Source: Platanthera guangdongensis (taxonomy: Eukaryota; Streptophyta; Magnoliopsida; Asparagales; Orchidaceae). Taken from it: a stretch of DNA of 64,000 nucleotides. The stretch lies in the NCBI GenBank assembly GCA_039583875.1, contig CM077162.1, positions 114,606,589-114,670,588 of the forward strand, read 5' to 3'. Each line of letters starts with the position of its first letter. Positions within the stretch are counted from its first letter, which is position 1. Under the pieces are notes generated by a model. It worked only from the letters and a program-made list of their open reading frames with translations. It had not been told where the DNA came from and made no database searches. Shown piece by piece: positions 22,133 to 33,314 of this stretch. A program made the translations under genes and the position numbers.

Positions 22133-25100
22133 TCAAGAGAAGAGTTGTGGATACTTGTTGCGCATATCAGATTCGAGTTCCCAGGTGTACTCCTCGGACT
22201 TGTCATGCAGCCAAAGTACCTTCACCATCGGAATGGTTCTCTTGCGAAGCTTGCGTTCTTGATATTCGACGATCTTCGAAGGCTCGTTCGGATAAGACAG
22301 ATTGGCCTCAGGAATCACTGGAACTTCTTCAAGAACACGATTTGGATCGTGGATATATTTCCGAAGCTGGCTGACATGAAAGACATCATGAACACCGGCC
22401 AAAGAATCTGGTAGCTCCAGACGGTAAGCAGATCCTCCAATACGTTCTGAGATGGAGTACGGTCCCACAAACCTCGGGCTGAGCTTATGATGGCGACCGA
22501 ACCGTTTCACCCCAGGAGTAGGAGAAACCTTCAGGAACACTTGATCGCCCACAGCGAACTCTAACGGACGGCGGCGCTGATTTGCATACTTTCTTTGTCT
22601 CTCAATGGCACGACTGAGCTGAAGACGAGTCTTCTTGGTAGCTTCTTCCATTTCCTGAAGTAACTCAGGGCCCAAAATCACCTTTTCGCCGACTTCCGAC
22701 CAATAGAGCGGGGTCCTACAACGACGCCCGTATAGTGCTTCGAAGGGGGCCATCTTGAGGCTCTCTTGATAGCTGTTGTTGTAGGCGAATTCAACCAAGG
22801 GTAGATGTTCATCCCAAGCTCCCTTGTAGTCCAAGATATAACAACGCAACATGTCTTCAAGAATTTGATTAACTCTCTCAGTCTGCTCATCAGTCGTCGG
22901 GTGGTAAGCAGTGCTTAGGTTGAGATCAGTGCCCAAAGCTTGCTGAAATCCTTTCCAGAAGTGCGATACAAATCTCGAGTCACGATCAGAAACGATTCGC
23001 AGAGGAATACCATGGAGTCGGACAATCTCTGCAACATAGATCCGGGCCATCTTCTCGGTGGAATGACCCTCCTTATACGGAATAAAATGAGCCACTTTAG
23101 TCAAGCGGTCCACAATAACCCAAATCGCATCATGTCCTCTCGGAGTGCGAGGCAATCCAGTGATGAAGTCCATAGAAACATCTTCCCACTTCCATTCAGG
23201 GATAGGCAAAGGCTGTAAAAGACCACCAGGACGCTGACGCTGAGCTTTCACCTTCTGGCATGTAAGGCATCGAGAGATAAAACGAGCGATGTAATTTTTC
23301 ATACCAGGCCACCAAACGATCTGCTTCAAGTCATGATACATCTTGTTGTTGCCCGGATGTCCAGATGAGCGAGACTCATGCGCCTCTCTGCAAATACTAT
23401 CAAGTAACTCAGGGACATCAGGAATGCAGAGTCGACCTCGGAAACGAAGAACATCATCAGAGATGGAGAAATTCGGAAGAGACCCAAGCTCAACTTGCCG
23501 GCGAATGCGCTGAAGTGCGGGATCAGATGGCTGTAAATCCTTCACCTGCTCTACCCATAACGGATCAGAAATCCCCTCATGACCCTCGGGTGCGATGGAT
23601 ATGTCCATCCGGTCGAGGTCATCAATCAGGGTTGTAAGAATAGCTGACATGGGCGCACAAGCGGCAACAGAAACCTGCCGACTCAATGCATCTGCCACGG
23701 AATTGGCCTTACCAGGAACATATGTGAGCTGCAAGTCATAGTCTGAAACAAACTCGAGCCAACGTCTCTGACGAAGATTGAGGTCCTTTTGAACAAAAAT
23801 GTACTTCAAACTCTGATGGTCGGTGTAAAAGTGGCACCTCACACCATAGAGATAATGACGCCACAGCTTCAAGGCAAACACCACTGCAGCAAATTCCAGG
23901 TCATGGGTGGGATAGTTACGCTCATGAATTTTCAACTGCCTCGACCCATATGCAATAACACGGTCATCCTGCATCAGAACGCAGCCCAAACCAACTCCAG
24001 AAGCATCAGTGTAGACTGAAAAGTCCAATCCATCTGACGGAAGAGCTAGCACTGGCGCGGAACATAGTCGCTGCTTCAGCTCAGAAAAGGCGCGCACGCA
24101 CTGATCCGTCCACTCAAACCTCACGTGTTTTTGAGTTAGTCTTGTCAGAGGAGCGGCAAGGGAGGAGAAACCCTTGACGAAGCGCCGGTAATAACCAGCC
24201 AACCCAAGGAAACTGCGGATCTCGGTAGGAGTAGAAGGCCGCTTCCAGTCCATCACTGCGGAGACTTTGGCGGGGTCAACAGATAGCCCATCCCCTGAAA
24301 TGACATTCCCCAAGAAGGCAACACGATCCAGCCAGAACTCGCACCTCGCCAGTTTGGCGTAGAGTTGATGTTGGAGTAGGGTGGATAGGACGAGTCTAAG
24401 GTGAACTGCATGATCTTCACGAGTTTTGGAGTAAACCAAAATATCATCTATGAAGACGATGACGAACTTATCAAGGAACTCACAGAATGCACGGTTCATC
24501 ATATCCATGAAGCCAGATGGGGCATTAGTCAATCCAAAAGACATCACTAAGAATTCAAAATGTCCATACCGAGTTCGGAAGGCTGTCCTGGGGATGTCGG
24601 ATTCCTTGATCTTTAATTGATGGTAACCCGTTCTGAGATCTATCTTGGAAAACACAGAACTGCCTTTGAGCTGATCAAAGAGGTCATCTACGCGTGGGAG
24701 GGGGTACTTATTCTTCATGGTAACCTTATTCAGCTCCCGATAGTCGATACAAAGCCTCAGGGAGCCATCTTTCTTTTTCACGAAGAGGATGGGGGCTCCC
24801 CAAGGAGACGAGCTGGGACGAATGTATCCACGCTCAAGCATCTCATCCAATTGCAATCTGAGCTCTTCCAACTCGCGCGGTGCCATACGGTATGGAGCTT
24901 TAGATATGGGGCGCGTTCCAGGCTTCACATCAATAGAGAACTCTACATCACGATCGGGAGGCATTCCAGGCAGCTCGGTGGGGAACACGTCGGGAAACTC
25001 GGAGGCAACCGGGATAGATTCAAGTTGCGGTATGACAGCATCCGAATATGAAGCATACACGAAACAAGCAGAGCAACCCTGACTAAGAAGGCGAGCGACA

Positions 25101-25488
25101 CGCACAGCACGAATTACCTTCAGGTGGCTGCGGGTCTGAACATGAACATTGTAGTCCTCGCCGCCAATGCTGAGATTAACCCTCTTTGCTACACAGTCCA
25201 GCTTAGCTTGATACGTGACCAACCAATTCATTCCCAAGATCACGTCGAATTCCGACATTTCCAGAACTATGAGGTCGGCGAAAACTTCCAATTCTCCAAG
25301 CAAGATCGGGCAATTAAGAATGCCGCTGGTTGAGAGGTGCAGATGACCGGGTACAGAAACCTCGAAAGGGACCTCTAGTGTCGAAGTAGGCCAACTGTGA
25401 AGGTCCACGATGTGGCGAGCAATAAAAGAGTGTGATGCACCGGAATCAAATAAGATTTACATCCACTTATTCTTGACCCTAAATCATC
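22133..25488 (-). CDS. Tekay-2 Pol: protease, reverse transcriptase, RNase H, integrase, chromodomain
   Basis: The frame is open without a break from 25456 to 22133 on the minus strand. Protease: FDSGASHSF (catalytic Asp at 25447-25445). [11 protein letters not shown] and the catalytic [14 protein letters not shown] at about residue 320 counted from the GTG at 25408. RNase [12 protein letters not shown] to VADALSRQ. Integrase: His-His-Cys-Cys finger ([10 protein letters not shown]...CLTCQKVK), Asp in [10 protein letters not shown], Asp in [10 protein letters not shown], Glu in [15 protein letters not shown]. The last 50 residues ([20 protein letters not shown]) form a chromodomain of the Tekay type, which in the family steers integration towards heterochromatin. 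There is no independent start: two stops (TGA 25486-25484, TAA 25459-25457) separate it from the splice site, so this copy cannot make full-length protein. Confidence 0.93.
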
Positions 25489-25597
25489 CTAAAAAGGGAA
25501 AAAAAACATGACGCATATCAAGATTATTCGAGACTAAGGCAGACCAGTTTATTTGCATGTAGAAAAATTAAAATTAAAATTCCACAAAACAACGTAC
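25489..25597 (-). other. Probable spliceosomal intron between gag and protease of Tekay-2
   Basis: On the minus strand gag reads into GTACGT (25597-25592), a strong donor. The stretch ends in eight T, CCC, five T, then AG (25490-25489), a strong polypyrimidine acceptor. It is AT-rich and 109 nt long. Read-through gives an unrelated tail ending in a stop. Removing it places gag in the same frame as the protease, with an AAG-rich linker and two nonsense codons in between. Splicing is inferred from sequence only. Confidence 0.65.
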
Positions 25598-26843
25598 CAG
25601 AGATGACGTCGGTCGAAGCGAGTGTCTCGCCCTGAGTGACGACGTTCAGCACCGTCTTACCCCTGTCCTGAGCTCTGGGGACAACCTGCAGTGGCTGAGC
25701 GGGAATCGAGCTTTCCCTCATAGGGCAGTCTAGCTTGAGGTGTCCAACCTGCCCGCACTTAAAACAGGCCTTCTGCCTACGACGGCAGTCCTTCAGCTGG
25801 TGGCCCGGCTTCTTGCAGTACGCACAGACAGTGGAGGTAGAGGCAAGCGTCATCTGAGGCGGCGGAGCATGGATGTCCTTCTTTTGCTTTTTCAGGAGAG
25901 AACGACAGACTTGGGCAACATGGCCCACCTTGTGACAGAAGGCGCACACCTCCTTGGGCCCGGGACCTTGCTCCTGAGATGGAGCACTCTTGCGCTTGAG
26001 GTCGGATGCTGCAGCATTGTTGGTGCCATGCTGGACTTTCTTGGCGGAACGATCCAGCTCAATGGCTTCCACCCTCAAGGCGGCTCCCACGGTCTCTGAG
26101 TAGGTGGTGGCGCCATGGGCTACCACATGCTGCTGGAAGTCATGTCGGAGTCCCTTCACGAAACGGCTGATCCTTTTGGCTTCATCTGGCACGAATTCCA
26201 CAGCAAGGAGCGATAGGCGGGAGAACACTCTCGCATACTCGGTCACTGTCCTGCCAAACTGCTGAAGGGACAGGAACTTCTCAGCTAACTTGTCCCGCTC
26301 CACAGAAGAGAGGAAGTTTTCCATAAGAGCGTCCTTGAACTGTCCCCAAGTCAAGGTGGCAGAATCGGAGAGGCTGCGGCGCTGAAGCCACCAAGTGTAA
26401 GCATCTTCGGTCAGCTGATAGGCCGCAAGGAGAACCTTTTGGGCCTCGGGAACTGCAGCATACTCAAAGTGTTTCTCCATCTGGGAGACCCATTCAGTGA
26501 TCACAAAGTAATCTCGGTCTCCATTGTAGGTAGGCGGATTTAGTCTCTTGAAAGCCAGAGTGTCTGTCATCGCTACAGGGGTGGTCGGACTTGGCACGAG
26601 CGGGGCCTACATGGTGCCAGCAGACAAGCCGGTCCCAGATCCAGTGCAGGAGGGGTGATGGTACCAGCGACTCCAGTCGTCCCTGCGCTGCCGAAACCAG
26701 AGGCTGGATCAGGAGTTTGGCGTTCCCCCCTCCAGACGGGAGACACGCTCCAGAAGCTATCTCAAAAGCTGGGCAGTTTCATCTCTAGGGGCCTCCCTCG
26801 CAGCAGGAGTAGCTTTCTTTCGCTGCGAGCGCTTAGGAGCCAT
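25598..26843 (-). pseudogene. Tekay-2 Gag with three CCHC zinc knuckles
   Basis: This is the capsid/nucleocapsid protein that packages the element RNA. The family-type start (MAPKRSQRKK) is at 26843, but an in-frame TAG and a frameshift separate it from the long open part 26597-25598. The open part has the retrotransposon capsid domain (PPTYNGDRDYFVITEWV...AYQLTEDAYTWW...F.SL), then knuckles CAFCHKVGHVAQVC, CAYCKKPGHQLKDC and CFKCGQVGHLKLDC. It reads up to the intron donor at ASTDVISG. Confidence 0.88.
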
Positions 26844-27497
26844 CTAAAATGAGCATAAAAGAATTGAGTAAAAGAAACAGTCAAGCTAAGCATAGTAGAT
26901 CGAGATTACAGGTTCTAGCATTCTAACACCATTGGATACCTAAATCATGTAATAGTTACAGCATTTTCAGTGGACAACTCTAGGTGAAAGCCATGCAAAT
27001 GCAAATGCGATGATAGAATCGCGTGCGATAGAGTTATGATTGTGAAATTCATGTGTGCACAATCATCATCTGTTGTTCTTAGCTTAACACTTGTGCAATG
27101 AGTTATGATATGCATGCAATGTAATTATGCCTACAATGCATTCCTAAAAATGCCATGAATGGAAACGCATGTCATGTTAAGTGCTCATATCACTTAACAT
27201 GTCATGCGCATTATGATTCTAATGTCACCCACTTGAAAACATTAAACCGCACATATAATTTAATATTTGCAAACGGTGTATATCCTAGTGGAAATTCATA
27301 TGCATATAAACATTAAGTTTGTCCATACTCCCTTAACATTTGCATGCATACTACTCATGCTTATGAGTGAGTGTGTGCGTGTTTCAACCTCGAACAACAA
27401 ATAATGACAGGGTGAGTGAAATATGATGCATGTACCTATATTTACATAATAGAATTTAAAATATTTGAAAATTTCAAAATAATTCCTTTTTTTTGAG
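26844..27497 (-). other. 5' leader of Tekay-2
   Basis: AT-rich untranslated sequence lies between the PBS and gag. It is similar to 9830-10370 of the non-autonomous element, including CTTAACATGTCATGC-type repeats. No gene was seen. Confidence 0.7.
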
Positions 27498-27517
27498 CTA
27501 ACCTGGCTCTGATACCA
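27498..27517 (-). promoter_or_regulatory. Primer-binding site of Tekay-2
   Basis: The minus strand reads TGGTATCAGAGCCAGGTTAG, a long match to the 3' end of plant initiator-Met tRNA, two bases after the 5' LTR. Confidence 0.92.
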
Positions 27518-27519
27518 AC

Positions 27520-29129
27520 TGTCACGACCCGTCTCAACAAGATCAGAGTGCGCTTCGGACGGGTCGTGATGCCACAGGAATTCAGAGAAGAAACATGCCT
27601 GCTGAGGCGGAACAACAGATGATGATTGTACAAGAGTAAGCTAAGATAAATCCAAACAAAGGAAAGTGCCTCAGAACATGAATATACATGAAGATTCAAA
27701 TTAATCTAATTGCACAAGAGTAAGCAGAGGAAACAAGAGCTTAGTGAACCAGTTTTTTTACACGTATCAATCTACTACCTGACAAGTAACCATGTTAAAC
27801 AAGATGTTTTCAATCTAATGGCATACTCCGGAGTTTTAGCCTAGCTGTAATACCATAAACGGAAAACATTGAATGGTGAAGGTGTTGTCATTTGGTGCAC
27901 AAGATTCTAGTGTTTGAATTGGCGCAAGGCTTATCAACAACGGTGCTTGCAATGGTTGACTAATGGTTTCTGTTACCAGTTAGTCAGGCGCTTGACTCGA
28001 CGCGTCACACCAAACCAACACTCTCCTTTCAATGTTCGTCTAGGATATTAGGCAAATTTTAAGGATTCATAAATAGTTAGACGGTTCCCGGTTTATAAGA
28101 GGCTACTTCATAAACAAGGTGAAGTAAATTAGATCTCATGTTTGCAAGCGAGAGAGAGTCTCTACTTGCCTTAAGGTGATTTTGAAAGTGCTAGTGACAG
28201 CTAAGTGGCGCAGGCGAGGTTAAAGCTTGAGCTAAACCTGTTCGAGGTCAAAAATACATTCCAAATTGAATTAACAAGTTTCTTATGTCTGCATATGCGT
28301 TTAATAATAGCTCCACACAAAAGGAGAGGGGTTTAGGAGTTTACCTCCCTCGAAAGTGAGGGGAGAAGAGTCTACCGCGAGGGATCGGGAGTTTTGGCGG
28401 CGTTGGAAGCAAGAATCCCTAATTCGGAGAGGTCTTGGAGCGATTCCACCACCTAAATTCGAGGAGATGCACCGGAAAACACAAATAAGACTCGATTAGA
28501 CAAACATACGTTGAATTGACGCAGTTACATCGATTGGGGAGCGAAAGTTAGCGTAATAAAATTAGAGCAAACTGAAAAATGGGAGTAAGGCGGAGTTCCT
28601 TACCCAAGGAGACCAGATTGGGCTCAGTAATCCACGAAAAGAGGGTTTCGAGCGAAACCCTAGGAGACCTCTCACGAAATCCACCGGCCGGGACGAGGAG
28701 GAGCTAGGGTTGCGGAGAAGAACTCTGCCTTTGCTCTCACTGGTCGGAGGAGGTGAAGAGGAAGGGAAAAAGGGGTGTCTGTCCTCCTTGGAAGCAGCCG
28801 GCCAAGAGAAGGTTACTGCGGGAGTTGCCGGCCAAGGGAAGCGTCGGAGACGGCGGGGAAGCAAGAGGAAGGGGGCGTCAGGCCTGGAGGAGGGATTTGC
28901 CGGCCACGGGGAGGAGTCTCGGGGCGGCAGGAGGCGCTGGCGGCGGATCCGGGGCTGTCGGGGCGCGGAGACGGGAGCGGAGTCGGGGTCGTGGATTGCG
29001 GCTTGCGGGAAATTAGAGTTGGCTCGGGTTCGCTTTATGAGAACGGGGGGGTAGGTTTAGGTGTTATGAGTCTTTCTTTATAATATAATTGGATTATTCT
29101 TATTATTAAAAAAAATGGGGGTTGTTACA
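27520..29129 (-). repeat. 5' LTR of Tekay-2 (1610 bp, internally deleted)
   Basis: It matches 19958-21958 nearly base for base except for an internal replacement. After GAGGCGGAAC about 420 bp are missing and a short filler (about 27611-27645, ATTGTACAAGAGTAAGC) is present. The filler resembles sequence about 100 bp further on in the same LTR. The deletion lies well away from the promoter-side end of the LTR. Confidence 0.9.
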
Positions 29130-29484
29130 GATGACCTCAAAGGTTAAGTGCCCAGAGGCATAGGGTTGACATGCACCGTATGATGGATGTGATTAAAGAG
29201 TTATTCACCAGCCGTACAAGAATTGCATTGTGATTCAATTGGCAAGCGTTGTCTACCTAAATAGCTGCATTGTGAGAGAAAAGCCAAAGCTGACTCATAA
29301 TGTTAGTGAAATATAGTTCATGTCCACTAAGAAAGTTACTCACATACACTCTCTGAATTGATATTGATGGTTATCAGTTTGATAAAATTAGTGAGAGTTA
29401 TTTTAATTAAAGCCGTAATTGAATGATAAATTATATTTTTGAAATGCAGTACTAATTTGTTTTTTTGATCATTGTAGAATTTTT
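29130..29484 (+). other. Leader of copia-3, second part
   Basis: This is AT-rich sequence between Tekay-2 (GATGA duplicate at 29130-29134) and the gag start. No gene was seen. Confidence 0.6.
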
Positions 29485-30330
29485 ATGGCAACTGGTTCAC
29501 ATTCTACCCTGTCCCACCAAGCGATCCTTGAGAAGGAAAAGTTGAGCGAGACGAATTATTTGGACTGCTACAAGAGCTTGAGAATTGTTCTCAGGCAAGA
29601 GCGGAAACTCTATGTTTTCAAAGAGGTATCTCCTGAAGAGCCTGTCGGGAAAGCATCCCGTACTGATAAGGATGCTTATAAGAAGTATCTTGACGGTTCC
29701 TTAGACGTCGAATGTCTCATTCTAGCGACTATGAATTCTGAGTTCTAAAAGCAACATGAAAACATGGGTTGCAAAGAAATTGACGAGCATCTTAAGAAAT
29801 TTTTTCAAGGGTAAGCTCGTCAAGAGAGATTCGATGTCACTAAGACGTTGTTCCAGTGCAAGATGAGAGCTTGGGACCTAGTAGGGACTCACGTACTCAA
29901 GATGATTGGATATATCGAGAACCTTGAAAGACTAGGGTTCCCTCTGGGCCAATAGTTGGCCACAGACCTGATCCTACAATCGTTGTCGGACATTTATGAA
30001 CAGTTCATCTTCAACTATAACATGAATAAAATAGACAAGCCACTACCCGAGCTCCTAGGCATGTTGCGAACTGCCGTGATAAATATGAAGAAGGTCAAGT
30101 CTGCTAGCCCCATATTGATGGAGCATAAAGGTAAGGGCAAGGCCAAGGGCTTTAAGAAGACGAAGTAGGACCTAAGTCTGCTTAGGAGCCCAAGTCTTCA
30201 GCACTGAAAAAGAAAGGCTTGGTGAAAGAGGGAAAGTGTCACCACTATGACAAGGCTGGTCATTGGAGGAGGAACTGCCCTTCATATATTGAGGGTCTGC
30301 ACAAGATGAAGGGAGGTATGACTTCCGCTT
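29485..30330 (+). pseudogene. Copia-3 Gag
   Basis: ATG at 29485 starts MATGSHSTLSHQAILEKEKL, then NYLDCYKSLRIVLRQERKLYV, a copia gag N-terminal pattern. Further conserved pieces are CKMRAWDLVGTHVLKMIGYI, LERLGFPL, ATDLILQSLSDIYEQFIFNYNM and the zinc knuckle CHHYDKAGHWRRNCP near 30238-30282. Stops at 29746, 29812 and 29953 and a frameshift near 30170 break it. Gag would form the virus-like particle. Confidence 0.85.
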
Positions 30331-30339
30331 CAAATATCT

Positions 30340-30584
30340 ATATTATAGAGATAAACATTTCTGCTCCTTTTTCCTGGGTATTAGATATCAGATGTGGTTC
30401 TCACATTTGTATAAATGTGCAGGAACTGGGAAGGAGAAGATTGCTGAGTAAAGAAAAGGTGGACCTGCGCGTTGGCAATGGAACAAGAGTTGCAGCTGTC
30501 TCCTTGGATGTTTACCGTATTGTTTTGCCAAGTGTGCTTGTAATTGAATTAGATAATTGTTATTTTGTTTCATCAAATAACTAG
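30340..30584 (+). pseudogene. Copia-3 protease
   Basis: The frame from 30219 continues into SWVLDIRCGSHICINVQEL near 30375-30430, the copia protease active-site region. The usual D-T/S-G reads D-I-R here, so the conserved Gly is lost. RVGNGTRVAAVSLDVYRI follows. A stop at 30582 ends this frame. Confidence 0.75.
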
Positions 30585-31529
30585 AAATATTATATGTATT
30601 TCATGTTTGGACATGATTGAATTTTCTTTTATAATTAAGAACAATTGTTGTTCTATATTTAAGTGTGATGTTTGTTATGATATAACCCAGATGTTTAATG
30701 GTTTATATGTTTTGAACTTAGAGCATCAGATCAATAATATAGAAAATACTAAAAGACTAAGAACGAATGAATCGAACCTTACATACCTTTGGCATTGTCG
30801 TTTGAGTCATATAAATGAGAAACGCATATCTAAGCTTCATAGAGATGGACTACTGGACTCATTTGATTGTGAATCATTTGAGAGATGCGAGTCTTGTTTG
30901 TTAGGAATGATAACTAAGGTCCCTTTGACTGCTTTCATTAACAGTGCTGATGATCTCTTGGGTATAGTACATAGTGATGTATGTGGACCCATGAGTTCTA
31001 TGACTAGAGGTGGGTATTTCTACTTTGTTACATTTACTGATGATTTCAGTAGATACAGATACGTGTATCTGATGAAGTGCAAATCTGAAACCTTTGAAAA
31101 GTTCAATGTTTTTAAGAACGAAGTAGAGAACCAATTGTGTAAGAAAGTTAAAGCACTCCGATCTGATCGAGGTGACGAATACCTAAGTCACGTGTTACGT
31201 GATCATCTGAAAGAGTGTGATATTGTATCACAGCTCACTACACCTAGAACACCGCAACATAATGATGTGTCTGAGCGGAGGAATCGTACTCTGTTAGATA
31301 TGGTACGGTCGATGATGAGTCATGCAGATCTGCCTGTTTCCTTTTGGGGTTTTGCTCTAGAAACTGCTGCTTTTACACTAAATCATGCTCCAACGAAAAC
31401 GTTTCTGAAGACACCATATGAGATATGGACTGAGAAGTGTCCTAGTATGTCGTTCATTAAGGTTTGAGACTGTGAGACATACATGTGACGTCAAATGTCT
31501 GTGAAGGATGGTATGAAAGATACCACCAC
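30565..31529 (+). pseudogene. Copia-3 integrase, truncated by SIRE-F
   Basis: The frame is open from 30565 to 31467. The pre-integrase finger is intact: WHCRLSHINEKRISKLH...CESCLLG. The integrase core has all three acidic residues: Asp in VHSDVCGPM, Asp in LRSDRGDEYLS, Glu in NDVSERRNRTLLDM. After a stop at 31465 the reading goes on to RQMSVKDGMKDTT. SIRE-F starts at 31530, with ACCAC (31525-31529) as its left flank. RT and RNase H that should follow are nowhere in the window. Confidence 0.88.
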
Positions 31530-33120
31530 TGGTTAGATTGTTTAACTCTAGGGGGTGAATAGAGTGTTCTAAAATCCTTTAGATTTTTATTTCAGAGTTA
31601 AAGATAGTGATACTTATAAGTGTAATCAGAGAGTGCAGAAATAAAAAACTAATCTACACAGCAATCAGCACACAATAAAAATGAGAGAGCATCACATACG
31701 ACACAAGAATTTTATAGTGGTTCCCCTTAAACTTGGGTACATCCACTCTTCTACCACCCTGATAGGAATCCACTCGGGTTTTTGATCAGGTGCCCTGCTA
31801 TCAATCAGGTTTTTGCTCAGGTGTCTGTCACCACAAGGTCTGATTCAGGTAGATCAGGAAACCCTTCAGGCTTTTGATCAGGTGTTTAAAAACCAAATCA
31901 AGTCTTTTGATCAGGAGACTTGCAACCAAGTGTTTAACTTTTGAAAGCAGTTAGAACCCTGTGTACAGTGGGATAAAACAAATAAAACAAGATGTTGTCT
32001 TCTCTTTTCATAAATCAACTGAGAATACTTGTGGATTCTTGATGATGTCAAAACTCCCCCTGAGATGAAGATCTGTTCAGGAAGAATGAGAGCTTTGCAG
32101 GGTGAGTATGTCTTCTAAAGATTTTCCATAAAGTTGTAGACTGATAAAAGTTAGTTGTCTCTTGAAAGCTTGCTGGAAGATGAACACTTGATGAAAACAG
32201 TCAAAACCTTTTCTTGAATATTTTTTGGTGTCTGTCTTGTTCTCTGCGTGTTCTGCTATTCCTGTTATCTGTTTTCAACTGAAAGAGCAAAATATCTTTT
32301 ATATGTCTCTGTCTAATTTCTTCTTTGAATTTGAATTGTCTGCATTGAATGTTGACTGCCTGGAGAAAGAAAATCCGTCTTGAGAGAATATTGCATTAAT
32401 TGATTTCCCCAACTGTCCTATTAAAAACGGCAAGTAATATTCCTGATGAAGACCATAATCAATGCTGCTACTAACGGCTATATTCAGAGAATATAAACAT
32501 TGATTATTCAGGAATTACTTCAAGAGAATAAGGACAAAAATGAGGGAAAAATCCAAATCTGGAACTGCACAACAATCGTCGAACAGAGAACAGATTTTGT
32601 TGAACTGAGTCCAAAGTTCGTTGACCAGAGAAATCGTGTTCGTCGACCTGGGAATTTTTGTTCGTCGACCTGAGAACCAAGTTCGTCGACCTGAGATCAG
32701 CTAACTGCTTTCTGGGAAGAACTTCTCATTTTGTGCTCCAAGTTCATCGAGCTGATTATGCAACTTCGTTGACCTGAGTTCAGAGAAAGGATTCTGGACT
32801 TAAAGTGCTGAAATTGATCACCCAGAATTCGTCGACCTGAGCTCGAATATCGTCGAGCTCAACTCAGAGAATTTACTCTGAGTTCGTCGAGCGGAGCACG
32901 ATTTTCATCGAGCTGAGTTCGACGAACGTCGAACTCACTTTCCTGAACTTGATTTTCTTCTAAGTCTGAGTCTTCTGCTGTCTTCTATTGGCTGCTACAT
33001 GTGTGGTTGATTCTAAGGAGTTAGCCTAAACTTTAGGACACAAACATGATCCTGGCTATGCATGTTGGGTCAATAATTCTAGTTAGTGAACATAGCCCAA
33101 ATCAAACTAGGGATTCAACA
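31530..33120 (-). repeat. 3' LTR of SIRE-F (1591 bp)
   Basis: On the minus strand it begins TGTTGAATCCCTAG and ends in AACAATCTAACCA. The final part carries the CACTCTATTCACCCCCTAG block common at SIRE LTR ends. A cluster of about a dozen TCGTCGA-type motifs followed by CCTGAG or AGCTGAG lies at about 32575-32940. Confidence 0.8.
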
Positions 33121-33136
33121 ATCTCCCCCTATTTGG
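33121..33136 (-). promoter_or_regulatory. Polypurine tract of SIRE-F
   Basis: The minus strand reads CCAAATAGGGGGAGAT directly before the LTR start TGTTG, the usual SIRE primer for plus-strand synthesis. Confidence 0.85.
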
Positions 33137-33314
33137 GTGAGGTCACTAATACAAATGAAAACAAAAACATTCACAAAGCAAAAGAAATATATCTGGCAGA
33201 AAGATTAAAACATGCAGCAGATATTTACAATGTAGCTTTGTGTCAGTAAATAAATAAAGAGTTTAAGACACACAGAAACCAAACAACATATTCTCATTTC
33301 TTCTTCTTCATTTT

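Larger units (their letters stand above)
19958..29129 (-). mobile_element. Tekay-2, near-complete Tekay chromovirus
   Basis: A Ty3/gypsy chromovirus on the minus strand with a perfect target duplication GATGA (19953-19957, 29130-29134). From right: 5' LTR 27520-29129, initiator-Met PBS, leader, gag with three zinc knuckles, an apparent 109-nt intron, protease-RT-RNase H-integrase-chromodomain in one frame, polypurine tract, 3' LTR 19958-21958. Damage is light: a stop and frameshift in the gag N-terminus, two stops just after the intron, and a 391-bp net loss in the 5' LTR. This is the best preserved coding element in the window. Confidence 0.93.
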
